Positions 54,349 through 63,642 of a stretch of DNA of 64,000 nt are shown here, piece by piece. The DNA lies in the NCBI RefSeq assembly GCF_028747985.1, contig NZ_CP118108.1, positions 183,501-247,500 of the forward strand. Direction: 5' to 3'. The notes under the pieces are model-generated. The model had not been told where the DNA came from. It worked only from the letters and a program-made list of their open reading frames with translations, and did no database searches. Within the stretch, counting starts at the first letter, position 1. Each line of letters starts with the position of its first letter. The position numbers and the translations under genes are program-made. This DNA comes from Paenibacillus urinalis (GTDB lineage: Bacteria; Bacillota; Bacilli; Paenibacillales; Paenibacillaceae).

Positions 54349-55233
54349 TTATTCTTCAATAAAATGTTTGTAGATGACCTGTGTTCCTTTATCATCATAA
54401 CCCAGCTTGGACAACTGCTCATAGATGGATTCAGAGAGTGCGAGGCCTGGTGTATCCAGTCCCATTTCCTTCGCCGATTCAAGTGCAATACGCATGTCTT
54501 TGATAAAATGCTTCACATAGAATCCAGGCTCGAAATTACCGCCAATCATGCGAGGGCCGAGGTTGCTGAGCGACCAGCTGCCAGCGGCGCCCGTCGCGAT
54601 GCTTTTCAGTACCGTCTCCGGGTCAAGTCCTGAAGTCTTGGCGTAAGCCAGTGCTTCTGCTACCCCGATCATGTTTGAGGCAATGGCGATCTGGTTGCAC
54701 ATTTTGGTATGCTGTCCCGCACCGGCTGCGCCTTGGTGAACGATGTTGGTTCCCATGAGCTTAAACAGAGGAGTTACCTCCTCAACATCCGCAGCGTCTC
54801 CGCCGATCATAATGGACAGCTTCGCATCTCGCGCGCCGATATCACCACCTGATACGGGAGCATCCAGGGCATGAAGTCCTTTTGCAGCGGCTTCTTGATA
54901 GACGCGTTCTGCCAATTGAGGACTGGACGTCGTCATATCAATCAGATAAGTTCCTTGAGCGCTGTTTGCGATAAGTCCATTCTCACCGAGGTAAATCTCC
55001 TCCACATCTTTCGGATAGCCGACCATGGTTATGATGACCTGACAGGCCTCAGCCAGACTAGCAGGAGTTTCATGCCAGACGGCCCCTTGCTCTACGAGCT
55101 CGGCTGCCTTCTCTGCAGTTCTTGTGTATACATGAAGCTTGTATCCTGCTTTCTGTATATGCCCTGCCATGCTCTTGCCCATTACACCTGTACCAATGAA
55201 TCCTACAGCGGTTTGTTCTGATGAAATTGCCAT
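54349..55233 (-). CDS. Beta-hydroxyacid dehydrogenase (3-hydroxyisobutyrate/tartronate semialdehyde reductase family)
   Basis: 294 residues: AVGFIGTGVMGKSMAGHIQK (NAD(P) loop), DAPVSGGDIGARDAKLSIMIGG (substrate motif DxPVSGG) and GAGQHTKMCNQIAIASNM with the catalytic Lys. The family interconverts 3-hydroxy acids and semialdehydes, for example GarR and MmsB. The start at MAISSEQTAVGF is behind AAAGGAGGCAG; the longer frame lacks conservation. It stands alone, so the substrate is open. Confidence 0.92.
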   Translation of the reverse strand: MAISSEQTAVGFIGTGVMGKSMAGHIQKAGYKLHVYTRTAEKAAELVEQGAVWHETPASLAEACQVIITMVGYPKDVEEIYLGENGLIANSAQGTYLIDMTTSSPQLAERVYQEAAAKGLHALDAPVSGGDIGARDAKLSIMIGGDAADVEEVTPLFKLMGTNIVHQGAAGAGQHTKMCNQIAIASNMIGVAEALAYAKTSGLDPETVLKSIATGAAGSWSLSNLGPRMIGGNFEPGFYVKHFIKDMRIALESAKEMGLDTPGLALSESIYEQLSKLGYDDKGTQVIYKHFIEE

Positions 55234-55460
55234 ATGAATTGCTGCCTCCTTTGGATATCCTGCTTCTAAGTATAATCCTAAATATAGATTGACACACCAA
55301 TTCGTTGGTGCTATTTTCAATCTATACAAATCTCATCGAATTTGTAAGTTATCTAAGACATGACATAAATATAGCTGACTGTGAACAAACAGAGGTGTTG
55401 CTCTACTGCATAGGGACGATGCCTCTGTTTTTTATAACACCAAACAAGGAGTGATAGAGA

Positions 55461-56087
55461 ATGAGTAATAAAGAGACACAGCGTCAGAATGTGCTGGAAG
55501 TATCTTTGCAGGATGTAAGTGCTCATCGGGCACCGGACTATCCGGTGAATCCATTGTTTGTGGAGCGCTGGTCTTCCCGATCCTTCGCGGATCAACCGGT
55601 TCCACAAGATGTGCTGTATACGGTGCTTGAGGCCGCACGCTGGGCGCCGTCCTCCAACAATTTGCAGCCATGGCGTTTTTATATTGCTCAGACAGAAGAA
55701 GAGCGCGAGCTGTTCAAGGAATTCATACTTCCTGGTAACCGGATATGGTCAGATCATGCGCCTGTTCTGATTCTGCTTGCTACAGATACACGCAGAGACG
55801 AGAACGGTGGAGTTAATGGAGCACATGCTTTTGATGCAGGTGCTGCCTGGGGCTCCATCGCACTGCAGGCACATCTGCTGGGGCTGGCTACTCGGGCCAT
55901 GGGAGGCTATGACCGAAACAAAGCGCGTGAAATTCTAGACATTCCGGATTACATTGAGCTGCAAGCGGTTATCGCTCTGGGTTATCGTGCAGGGCTGGAC
56001 ACGTTGGATGAGCGATTCCGTGAGCGAGAAATACCCAATGAGCGCCGTGCCTTAAGCGACAGCATTTTGGAACTGAAAAGAAAGTAA
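55461..56087 (+). CDS. Nitroreductase-family flavoprotein
   Basis: 208 residues: FVERWSSRSFADQPVPQDVL (FMN phosphate Arg-Ser), ARWAPSSNNLQPWRFYIAQ and GAAWGSIALQAHLLGLATRAMGGYD, ending with VIALGYRAGLDTL. FMN-dependent NAD(P)H oxidoreductase acting on quinones or nitro compounds. GGAGTGATAG precedes the ATG. A weak ACGGCCGC/GCGGCTGT hairpin with a long loop lies between it and the convergent kinase gene. Confidence 0.93.
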   Translation: MSNKETQRQNVLEVSLQDVSAHRAPDYPVNPLFVERWSSRSFADQPVPQDVLYTVLEAARWAPSSNNLQPWRFYIAQTEEERELFKEFILPGNRIWSDHAPVLILLATDTRRDENGGVNGAHAFDAGAAWGSIALQAHLLGLATRAMGGYDRNKAREILDIPDYIELQAVIALGYRAGLDTLDERFREREIPNERRALSDSILELKRK

Positions 56088-56216
56088 GCATCTCATCTAA
56101 AAATAACGCCTAAACATGAAACGGCCGCCTGAATGAAGTGATCCCTCCATAGTTAGAACGCCATCTAAAAACAGGACGAAGTTCACAATTCATACAAGCG
56201 GCTGTTTTTCGTTTAT

Positions 56217-57620
56217 TCAGTTCTTTCCAGAGGTCAAAGGAATTTGAAGCTCGAACGTACTTCCTGCAGTAGAAGTTTCAATGAGCCGCAGATGACCGCC
56301 CATGTTCGCGGCTAGCAACCTGCTGAAGCTGAGACCCAGCCCCAATCCACGAACCCGTTCCTGTTTGTCATTCCCGCGATAGAAGCGTTCGAAGATGAGC
56401 TCCTGCTCGTTTGCCGGTATTCCCCTGCCATTATCCTTAACGACGATGGACAAGTCCTGACTCCCCGCTGAAGCTACATGGACGCTTAAATGAAACTGTC
56501 GATCTTCTGTTGCAGATTCCACACTATTGTTGAGCAGGTTCGTCATGATCTGCTGGATACGCAGCGGATCTCCCCATAGAGTAGTCTCTGTTACGGATTC
56601 TTCCCACGTCAGCTCAGGCGTCTGCATGTCACAGCTCTGATGAAGTGACCATTGATAGATCATTTCTCTGAAGAAGGGAACCGCTGATATTGACTCAGGC
56701 CTGAGCGGAATGACTCCGGCTGCAATGGCGTTATAATCCAGCAGATCAGCAACCATATGCTCTAACCTATTCGTTTCCTTGAGTGCGGCTTCCATAAATT
56801 CGCCAGCTTCCTCTTGTTCAACGACGCCTTGCTGTACGGCATGAAGCAATCCTTTGATGGAAGTGACAGGCGTCTTCAGTTCATGTGTCAGTCCTGCAAG
56901 CATGTATGATCTGGAGTGCTCCAACGTCTTCAGACGCTCGGACATCTCCTTAAACGAGGTCGTCAGCTCATAAATTTCCTGTTCCTTCACGTCGGTGCTT
57001 AGAGTTACATCGTAATTACCCTGGCGTATTTCGCGTGCTGCCTCGGCGACATCACGGATCGGGCTGACCAATTTTCTTGTGAGCAGGTGGATTGTGACCC
57101 ACCCAAGGACGGCAAGAAAGACAAAGGCCCCGGCAACAAGCCAGGTTTGGTCCGTAATGATCGTGAACGACTTTATTGGAAGGAGCAGGATAACCTCGCC
57201 AATTTCTGTCCCTGATTGCGTAATAGGGGCGGTAATCTTTTTCGAGCCAGATGCTTCCGGCGATAGAATCCGTTGCTTCAACTGCTCTTCTGGCATCGGA
57301 GGGTTGGAGAACACAGGTTTACCCTCCTGATCCGTAATAATGACACACATGCCCGCGCTTTTTTCGATCATATTTTTACGTTTATCGATGAGCGCATTTA
57401 AATCCTGCCTGTGGTACTCAACCTCATCGCTGCCGGCTCCTTGAACGATTTTGTCAGCGATCTCTTGGGCAAGGATTCGGGTGGTCTCAAGCCGACGATC
57501 CATGGATTCATGCTTGACCCACCAGAAGGACAGCAGGCTCAGAATGGCCAGCCCGGCGAAGAGGGCGAGGAAATAGCGCCTTGTCCAGTATACTTTTATC
57601 GATCTCAGCGGTTTATCCAA
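56217..57620 (-). CDS. Sensor histidine kinase, HAMP type
   Basis: 467 residues: membrane helix near 15-35 (YFLALFAGLAILSLLSFWW), outer sensor region to ~155, second helix (WLVAGAFVFLAVLGWVTIHLL), HAMP, then MLAGLTHELKTPVTSIKGLL (phospho-acceptor His near 246), NLLNNSVESA, VVKDNGRGIP and GLGLGLSFSRLLAANMGG. Starts at TTG 57620, overlapping the response regulator end by 16 bases. Divergent YceI gene is the probable target. Confidence 0.95.
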   Translation of the reverse strand: MDKPLRSIKVYWTRRYFLALFAGLAILSLLSFWWVKHESMDRRLETTRILAQEIADKIVQGAGSDEVEYHRQDLNALIDKRKNMIEKSAGMCVIITDQEGKPVFSNPPMPEEQLKQRILSPEASGSKKITAPITQSGTEIGEVILLLPIKSFTIITDQTWLVAGAFVFLAVLGWVTIHLLTRKLVSPIRDVAEAAREIRQGNYDVTLSTDVKEQEIYELTTSFKEMSERLKTLEHSRSYMLAGLTHELKTPVTSIKGLLHAVQQGVVEQEEAGEFMEAALKETNRLEHMVADLLDYNAIAAGVIPLRPESISAVPFFREMIYQWSLHQSCDMQTPELTWEESVTETTLWGDPLRIQQIMTNLLNNSVESATEDRQFHLSVHVASAGSQDLSIVVKDNGRGIPANEQELIFERFYRGNDKQERVRGLGLGLSFSRLLAANMGGHLRLIETSTAGSTFELQIPLTSGKN

Positions 57621-58291
57621 AATTGATACCCCGTTCCTCGTAATGTTTTGATATCTCCTTCTTCTTTAGGCCAGTGGGAGAGGGAATGCCGGATCCGTTT
57701 AATCGATAGATCCACAGCCCGATCACTGCCTTCGTAATCCAGTCCCCAGATGTTCTCGATCAGCTGCTCCCGTGTAAAGGTTTGATTCGGATGCTCTGCG
57801 AGAAAGAAGAGTACAGAAGTATCCCGCGGAGTAAGCGGGACGTCGGCTCCGTTTAACATGACTCTCTGTGAGCGAAAATCGAGAGAGAGACAGCCATAGC
57901 TGCGTCTATGCTCCTCATTGTCTGTCCAGCCGAGCGGTCTGCGCAGTACGGCATTCACACGGGCAACGACCTCCTCGGGGATGAAAGGCTTGGACATATA
58001 GTCGTCGGCCCCATTGTTCAATCCGATGAGCTTATCATCTATACCGTCCTTGGCGGTAAGCATGATGACAGGAACGCTGCTCGTTTTTCGGATGTGCTGC
58101 AGCACTTCCCAGCCGTTTTTGCGAGGGAGCATAATATCCAATATGACAAGCGCCGGTACCTGAATGGTTAGCTGCCTTACGGCTTCTTCTCCATCATATA
58201 CAGCGTTCACTTCAAATCCGGCTTTTTTCAGATAAGCGCTGAGTACTTTTGAAATAGCCCGTTCATCTTCCACGATCATTATTTTTTTCAA
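57605..58291 (-). CDS. OmpR-family response regulator
   Basis: 228 residues. Receiver KKIMIVEDERA with Asp 52 in VILDIMLPRKNG and Lys in DDYMSKPF; winged helix from ~130 with TPRDTSVLFFLAEHPNQTFTR and DRAVDLSIKRIRHSL, ending RGTGYQFWI. TTG 58291 follows AGAAAGGAGAAGG. It shares a control region of ~305 bases with the divergent YceI gene. Confidence 0.96.
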   Translation of the reverse strand: MKKIMIVEDERAISKVLSAYLKKAGFEVNAVYDGEEAVRQLTIQVPALVILDIMLPRKNGWEVLQHIRKTSSVPVIMLTAKDGIDDKLIGLNNGADDYMSKPFIPEEVVARVNAVLRRPLGWTDNEEHRRSYGCLSLDFRSQRVMLNGADVPLTPRDTSVLFFLAEHPNQTFTREQLIENIWGLDYEGSDRAVDLSIKRIRHSLSHWPKEEGDIKTLRGTGYQFWINR

Positions 58292-58484
58292 CAGACACCT
58301 TCTCCTTTCTCCTCCCGGATTACAGCACAGGTCTCATTCTCTATTTATCCGTTACAGTTAAACGGTACAAGCTTTATTCTCTAATCATTTACAGGTTGAT
58401 TTCTTTTCATATGAACGTAGCTCGATGGCTGTCCTTGTGCAAGGATATGCATGAATTTTATCATAAACACTTCTCTATTTCTTT

Positions 58485-58517
58485 TGACATTCTCCTGACA
58501 CATTCCTTTGCTATGAT
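58485..58517 (+). promoter_or_regulatory. Direct repeat and -10 before the YceI gene
   Basis: TGACATTCTCC (58485) and TGACACATTCC (58496) are 11-base direct repeats, the spacing OmpR-type regulators use. TATGAT at 58512 is a plausible -10 with no good -35, as for an activated promoter. The rest of 58292-58596 shows no gene. Confidence 0.5.
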
Positions 58518-58596
58518 TCTTTCATGCCGCAGCCAGAACACAAGAGAGAAACCATAGATTAGATCAAAAACATGAGAGATGCTGGGAGGAATAATA

Positions 58597-59289
58597 ATGA
58601 ATAAGAAAAAGAGAAATTGGATTATTGCAGGAGCAGCCGCGGCCCTTATTGTTGGCGGCACAGCCGCTTATGGAGGAATCAACAATTTTCTTGGCAACAA
58701 TGTAGAGATTGAATCGGTTATGTCTGGCAATACAGAGCCTTCGGGTGAAGCACAGACCGTAAGCAGTGAAGAGTTGACTGGAGCCTGGGCGCTGCAGGAT
58801 GAATCCAAAGTGTACTGGTCTATTACGACTTCTCAAGAAACCGTAAACTTTGTGAATGATGCGGTGACGGGAGCATGGAGTATTGATTTTACAGCACCGG
58901 AGTCGATGTCGGCTGAAGGCATCATGGATATGTCGGCCCTCGATTCAGGTAATGCTCAGCGTGATGATCATTTACAGGAGAGCGACTTTTTTGATGTAGC
59001 AGCATACCCTGAGGCTACTTTTACTGCAGACACCTTTACAGGACTTCCTGAGGAGTGGACAGAAGGTGAGGTTGTGCCAGTAACGATTGAAGGCACCATG
59101 ACGGTAAGAGGGATGGAAAAGGATGTGACCTTCTTCTCTGAAGTCAGCTATCAGGAAGGAAACCTCCTATTGTCCGGACAAACGGAAGTGACATTCGATG
59201 ATTTTGGGATGGAGAACCCGCATAACGTCGTTGTGGAGACAGAAAATGATGTGAATGTGCGTCTGGAGCTCGTATTGAGTCAGTCTTAA
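58597..59289 (+). CDS. Membrane-anchored YceI-family protein
   Basis: 230 residues. NWIIAGAAAALIVGGTAAYGG is an N-terminal membrane anchor, then an acidic linker, then a YceI lipocalin-like barrel from ~60: GAWALQDESKVYWSI, GIMDMSALDSGNAQRDDHLQES, FFDVAAYPEATFTAD and TMTVRGMEKDVTF. YceI proteins bind isoprenoid-like lipids outside the cytoplasm. GGGAGGAATAATA precedes the ATG. Divergent from an OmpR-type two-component system, which likely controls it. Confidence 0.92.
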   Translation: MNKKKRNWIIAGAAAALIVGGTAAYGGINNFLGNNVEIESVMSGNTEPSGEAQTVSSEELTGAWALQDESKVYWSITTSQETVNFVNDAVTGAWSIDFTAPESMSAEGIMDMSALDSGNAQRDDHLQESDFFDVAAYPEATFTADTFTGLPEEWTEGEVVPVTIEGTMTVRGMEKDVTFFSEVSYQEGNLLLSGQTEVTFDDFGMENPHNVVVETENDVNVRLELVLSQS

Positions 59290-59309
59290 TGTAATACATT
59301 CAGTAGAGA

Positions 59310-59342
59310 AACCTGGTCTTTATTTAAAAGACTGGGTTTTTT
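59310..59342 (+). terminator. Terminator of the YceI gene
   Basis: AACCTGGTCTTT pairs with AAAGACTGGGTT (two G-U pairs) around ATTTA, followed by T4-T6. Confidence 0.85.
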
Positions 59343-59351
59343 CTTTCTATA

Positions 59352-59394
59352 AATAAGAAGAATCCTGAAGTGAATAAGAAGAATGCTGAAAGTG
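59352..59394 (+). repeat. Tandem 21/22-base repeat upstream of the pullulanase gene
   Basis: AATAAGAAGAATCCTGAA and AATAAGAAGAATGCTGAA head two adjacent units starting at 59352 and 59373; 17 of 18 positions match. The 21-base period equals two helical turns, so they may be regulator sites for the pullulanase promoter, or just a slipped duplication. Confidence 0.6.
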
Positions 59395-59423
59395 GTAAGA
59401 AAATAAAAAGTTAGTGCAAAGTT

Positions 59424-59438
59424 ATGCAAACGGTTGCA
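59424..59438 (+). promoter_or_regulatory. Perfect cre/LacI-type operator before the pullulanase gene
   Basis: ATGCAAACGGTTGCA satisfies every position of the cre consensus WTGNAANCGNWNNCW and has perfect TGCAA/TTGCA arms around a central CG. CcpA or a maltodextrin LacI-type repressor should bind here, about 190 bases before the start codon. Confidence 0.8.
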
Positions 59439-59617
59439 TTTACGATGAATTAAATTTATATTGAAGATGTTTCATTTTGAATGGGTTTGGGAAATACCTA
59501 TTAGTTGAAATGAGTTATGAAAATGGAGTCAGTTGCAGCCCGTGTAATTAGATAGGACGTTGATTGGTGAATTCCAGCTTAGCAGCAAGATTATATAACG
59601 AACCGGAGGCTCAAGGT

Positions 59618-61765
59618 ATGATCGAACAAAATCAGTTGAACGTACATAAAACTACGCATTCCACAGCTTCACACAATCCAGTCGATTGGAAGCAATTCGA
59701 TGAGCAGTATGCATACAGCGGTGATGACTTAGGCGCCCATTACCATCACGGTTCTGTAACACTGAAACTATGGGCTCCACTTGCCTCTAAAGTTAAAGTG
59801 AGTCTATACCATCCGAATGACGATACGAAGCTGGCTGGCCAATTCCCGCTCGTTCAAGGAGAACGCGGTATTTGGAGTTTGGTTCTATCACCGGATGAGC
59901 TATCTGTAGATGACCTTCACGGTTATTTCTATCAATATGAAGTTACAAATCAGGGCGTCACCAAAAAGGTGCTTGATCCCTATGCTAAATCCATGGCTCC
60001 GTCACGAGTGGATACCAAGGGAGATCCGGGTGAGGACGGCGAACTTATTGGTAAGGCGGCCATCGTAGATTTGGAACGTACCCGTGTCGCTGATCTGAGC
60101 TTTGCTTCTATTAAAGATTACAACAAAAGAGAAGACGCGATCATATGGGAAATCCACGTCCGTGATTTTACTTCTGATCCGCAGATTGAAGGGGAATTGT
60201 CTGCAAGATGGGGGACTTATAGAGCTTTTGAGGACAAATTAGCTTACATTCAATCGCTGGGAGTAACCCACGTTCAGCTGCTGCCTGTTATGGCTTGGTA
60301 TTTAGGGAATGAACTGAAGATGGGAGAGAGAGAGCTTCACTATTCTGCCCTCGACAATGAATATAACTGGGGCTATGACCCGCACAATTATTTCTCACCG
60401 GACGGGGCGTATTCCGAGAATCCTGCTGACCCCGAGCTTCGTATCAAGGAGCTGAAGTCACTCATCCATGCCATTCACGAGGCCGGAATGGGTGTTATTC
60501 TCGATGTCGTATACACGCACATGGCACTCCCGGAATTCCTTAATGATATTGTACCGGGTTATTATGCTTGGCAGAATGCGGAGGGAGAATTTATCGGCGG
60601 CTTCGGCAACAATCTGGCGACAGATCGGAAGATGGCAGAGAAGCTGATGGTGGATTCGGTCAAATATTGGTTTAGTGAGTATAAAATCGACGGTCTGCGC
60701 TGGGACATGATGGGGGATGCAACGTATCCCGCCGTTCAGAAGGCATATGATGAAGCCGCTAAAATCAATCCTCAAGCCCTATTTATCGGCGAAGGATGGC
60801 GTACCTTTGCAGGAGATGAATCCGATGCGGCCTTGAAGGGGCTTGCTGCAGATCAGGACTGGATGGATAAGACAGACGATGTCGGTGTCTTCTCAGATGA
60901 GATCCGAAATGAGCTGAAGTCGGGTTTTGGCAATGAAGGAGAACCCCGTTTTCTAACGGACGGGCCAAGAGACATTGAACTCATTTTCAACAACATAAAG
61001 GCACAGCCCTCCAATATCCCGGCAGATAGTCCGGGGGATGTGGTCCAATATATTGAAGCGCATGACAATTTAACGCTCTATGATGTGATTGCGATCTCAA
61101 CCGATAAAGATCCAGAGATTCCGGAGGACGATCTGGAGATTCATCAGCGGATTCGCCTGGGTCATGTTCTCGTGCTGACCTCTCAGGGGACGGTGTTCCT
61201 GCATGCAGGACAGGAGTATGGAAGAACGAAGCAGTGGAAGGCCGAGGGTATACCAGAGCATAAGTTCCATGAGTTTGCATCAACCGGGGATAAGATCCAC
61301 TATTATATTAATGATTCTCACGACTCAACGGATGTCGTCAACATGTTCGAGTGGGCAAAAGCTACAGACGAAGGGCAATATCCAGTAAATATCGAGACCC
61401 GCAAGCATCTTCAAGGGCTTATACAGCTCAGAAAAGCTTCGGACGCCTTCCGGTTAGACAGCATGGAGCTCATTAATCGCAATGTAACACGAATTAATAC
61501 ACCGGATATTCAAAAAACAGATCTCGTTATCGCATACAGCTGTCTCTCAAGTGATGAGCGTGAGTGCTATCATGTGTTTGTAAATGCGGATAAGAAGGCA
61601 AGGAAGCTCAGACTACAACAGGACTATACTTCATGTGAGGTCATTGTAGACCAAACTCGTGCAGGAGTCAGTCGGCTGGATCAGCCGACAGGAGTGAAGC
61701 TCACGGCAGATACGATGATTTTGGAGCCGCTGACGGCTGTTGTCTTAAAGGAGAAGAAGAGCTGA
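59618..61765 (+). CDS. pulA: Type I pullulanase
   Basis: Cleaves alpha-1,6 links in pullulan and branched dextrins. 715 residues: CBM48-like N-terminal domain (VTLKLWAPLASKVKVSLY), YNWGYDPHNYFSPDGAYS (pullulanase signature), region I DVVYTHM near 296, region II GLRWDMMGDA (nucleophile Asp) near 358, region III FIGEGW (acid Glu) near 389, region IV IEAHDNLTLYDV near 480. No signal peptide, so it works in the cytoplasm on imported maltodextrins. ATG 59618 follows CCGGAGG at eight bases; an in-frame TTG at 59564 has no good site. Confidence 0.93.
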   Translation: MIEQNQLNVHKTTHSTASHNPVDWKQFDEQYAYSGDDLGAHYHHGSVTLKLWAPLASKVKVSLYHPNDDTKLAGQFPLVQGERGIWSLVLSPDELSVDDLHGYFYQYEVTNQGVTKKVLDPYAKSMAPSRVDTKGDPGEDGELIGKAAIVDLERTRVADLSFASIKDYNKREDAIIWEIHVRDFTSDPQIEGELSARWGTYRAFEDKLAYIQSLGVTHVQLLPVMAWYLGNELKMGERELHYSALDNEYNWGYDPHNYFSPDGAYSENPADPELRIKELKSLIHAIHEAGMGVILDVVYTHMALPEFLNDIVPGYYAWQNAEGEFIGGFGNNLATDRKMAEKLMVDSVKYWFSEYKIDGLRWDMMGDATYPAVQKAYDEAAKINPQALFIGEGWRTFAGDESDAALKGLAADQDWMDKTDDVGVFSDEIRNELKSGFGNEGEPRFLTDGPRDIELIFNNIKAQPSNIPADSPGDVVQYIEAHDNLTLYDVIAISTDKDPEIPEDDLEIHQRIRLGHVLVLTSQGTVFLHAGQEYGRTKQWKAEGIPEHKFHEFASTGDKIHYYINDSHDSTDVVNMFEWAKATDEGQYPVNIETRKHLQGLIQLRKASDAFRLDSMELINRNVTRINTPDIQKTDLVIAYSCLSSDERECYHVFVNADKKARKLRLQQDYTSCEVIVDQTRAGVSRLDQPTGVKLTADTMILEPLTAVVLKEKKS

Positions 61766-61848
61766 GCTTGCAGAGAGGATAGAGGAATACCATAAGGGAT
61801 CTCGTATTTATAGTTTAAAATACATCATTTGAAAAGGGGATTATCACG

Positions 61849-62778
61849 ATGCATGATCTTTCGTCTGAATCCGTCCGCCTTAACTTTGGAAAATACGAGA
61901 TCCCGGCTGATCTACAGCTGCTTCTTTCTATAGAAGAAGAATTCCGTGCGGTTCATCCGCAGGGCTTGGATTTTGGTATGGGGCTCATCCCTGAACTAGG
62001 CAGCTTTCGTTACTTATGTACACCCTCAGATGTTATTGTTTTTGGCTCCAATGGCTGTGATGGTATTCATTACGGCTATCTGACTGATTTCGGTGAGGTG
62101 GAGAGCTTGGATCAGGCACCGATCGTCTGCATCAGCCCTATGGATTTTGGAGAAACAAACAAACTGATCGCTGGCAGTTTCAGAGATTTTCTAAGTATTG
62201 CTCTTACGGATAGTGCTCTGTTCTATAATCGTTTTGAGAGTGAGGATGCATACAGAACGCAGGTTAAGATTTGGGAAGAAGAAGCTTTGGCTTCACCGTA
62301 TGGCTGTACACCGGAAGAAGAGAAGCTAAGGAAGGAGCTGCATGAGAGGCTTCGGAAGGACTTTGATCTGCCTGTGATCGAGAATCCTTATGCTTATATT
62401 AAAGAAATACAGGCTGAACGTGCTGCTAGTGCTGTCGTCCTCACACAAGACACTCTTCATATCGTAACGAATCCATTAGAGAAGGCGGAACTAGCTGAGG
62501 AGGAGCTGCGACTTATACAGCAAGTAGATCCAGAGAGTGAAGAAGAGGTACGAACCTCACTTGACCAGTGCAGTCTTCCCGCAGCACTTGCAATCATTCG
62601 AAATGTAGAATTAAGTGCGATGTACGAGACAAGAGTAGTAGCACAGCAATATTTGCGCAGCAGGGGATATGAAGATGAAGCCCGAAGGGTAGGAGTTACT
62701 ATCCAAGGCCAAGAACCGATTAAATCGACGTACACTATATTAGGTACTATGACCGTACGTGGAAATATAGATGCGTAA
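61849..62778 (+). CDS. SUKH (SMI1/KNR4)-like domain protein, function unknown
   Basis: 309 residues. LIPELGSFRYLCTPSDVIVF, GSNGCDGIHYGYLTDFGEVE, PIVCISPMDFGETNKLIAGS and FRDFLSIAL resemble the core of SUKH-superfamily proteins, many of which are immunity proteins or peptide-binding partners of toxins. A charged helical C-terminal half (LRKELHERLRKDF, EEELRLIQQVDPESEEEV) has no recognised fold. AAAGGGGATT precedes the ATG. No toxin gene lies next to it, so an immunity role is not supported by context. Confidence 0.55.
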   Translation: MHDLSSESVRLNFGKYEIPADLQLLLSIEEEFRAVHPQGLDFGMGLIPELGSFRYLCTPSDVIVFGSNGCDGIHYGYLTDFGEVESLDQAPIVCISPMDFGETNKLIAGSFRDFLSIALTDSALFYNRFESEDAYRTQVKIWEEEALASPYGCTPEEEKLRKELHERLRKDFDLPVIENPYAYIKEIQAERAASAVVLTQDTLHIVTNPLEKAELAEEELRLIQQVDPESEEEVRTSLDQCSLPAALAIIRNVELSAMYETRVVAQQYLRSRGYEDEARRVGVTIQGQEPIKSTYTILGTMTVRGNIDA

Positions 62779-62797
62779 TATCAGCATTTTAATGAAT

Positions 62798-62833
62798 TCC
62801 GAGCAGGCCGAGCCTGACTCGGTTTTTTTTATT
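62798..62833 (+). terminator. Terminator of the SUKH-like gene
   Basis: CCGAG-CAGGC pairs with GCCTG-A-CTCGG around CGA, followed by T8. Confidence 0.9.
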
Positions 62834-62930
62834 TGAAGTGCGGTAGACAAACCTTGATGTTGCAAGTCGGAAGTTGATTTAGCTATATAGATGCAAAAAA
62901 ACTCCATTTTCTTTGTTTGGAAATTAATGG

Positions 62931-62986
62931 TTGACTGTTAGATAACCATTGGTTATATTATAACCAGAGGTTACAAACCAGTGGTT
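62931..62986 (+). promoter_or_regulatory. Promoter with three AACCANNGGTT operators before tetR
   Basis: TTGACT at 62931 and TATATT at 62954 are separated by 17 bases. AACCATTGGTT (62944), AACCAGAGGTT (62962) and AACCAGTGGTT (62976) are palindromic cores covering the spacer, the -10 and the start region; centres are 18 and 14 bases apart. Strong sign of autorepression. Confidence 0.85.
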
Positions 62987-63005
62987 ATCTAAAGGAGGTG
63001 TTTTA

Positions 63006-63638
63006 GTGGCAGGAAACAGACAAGAGATTCGTTCTGAAGAAACCAAGCGGGTCATTTTGGCCATGGCAGCTGAGCTTTTCTCGAAACGTGGCTTTGATAC
63101 GGTGTCTATGAGAGAGATTGCAAGAGCAGCGGGCTGCTCACATACAACGATTTATATCTACTTCAAAGATAAACAAGCACTGCTTCACGAATTATCCGTA
63201 CCACCGCTGGAACGTTTAAAGTCGAATATGCTTCTGGCGCTTGAAGATACGAATATGAGTTCTAAAGAGAGGCTTATAGAGGTGAGCTGGCGATTTATTG
63301 AATTCTGCTTGCGTCATCGCAACATGCATACGATATTTTTCGGAACCAATACAGAGCGGGTGGATATCGAGCCAGAGCTTCCGCTTAATAAACTGCGCAA
63401 TGAACTGTTCAATCTGTTTAAGAGAGGTCTTGGAGACATCTATGAGCTTGAAGAAGAAAGTGATACATTGTTGTCCTACTCCCGAATATATTTTTATATG
63501 CTGCATGGGATCGTTGGAACCTATCATCAATCAAGCGAGACAGCTGAGGAATTATCAGCGAGACTCTTGCCTACATTTAAAGAATCATTTGAGATCATAT
63601 TACTGGGTTTTACCGAGAAGCTAAAATCAAGGAGGTAA
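63006..63638 (+). CDS. TetR/AcrR family transcriptional regulator
   Basis: 210 residues. ETKRVILAMAAELFSKRGFDTVSMREIARAAGCSHTTIYIYFKDKQALLH is a full TetR helix-turn-helix; the rest is a helical ligand domain. GTG 63006 follows AAAGGAGGTG. Three palindromes overlap its promoter. The MBL-fold gene starts five bases after its stop with its own GGAGG, so the regulator and hydrolase form an operon under self-control. Confidence 0.95.
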   Translation: MAGNRQEIRSEETKRVILAMAAELFSKRGFDTVSMREIARAAGCSHTTIYIYFKDKQALLHELSVPPLERLKSNMLLALEDTNMSSKERLIEVSWRFIEFCLRHRNMHTIFFGTNTERVDIEPELPLNKLRNELFNLFKRGLGDIYELEEESDTLLSYSRIYFYMLHGIVGTYHQSSETAEELSARLLPTFKESFEIILLGFTEKLKSRR

Positions 63639-63642
63639 GACA

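Noticed and set aside
54138..54488. 116-residue minus-strand frame overlapping the dehydrogenase end
   Set aside because: It reads through the strong terminator and the inverted repeat; a shadow frame.
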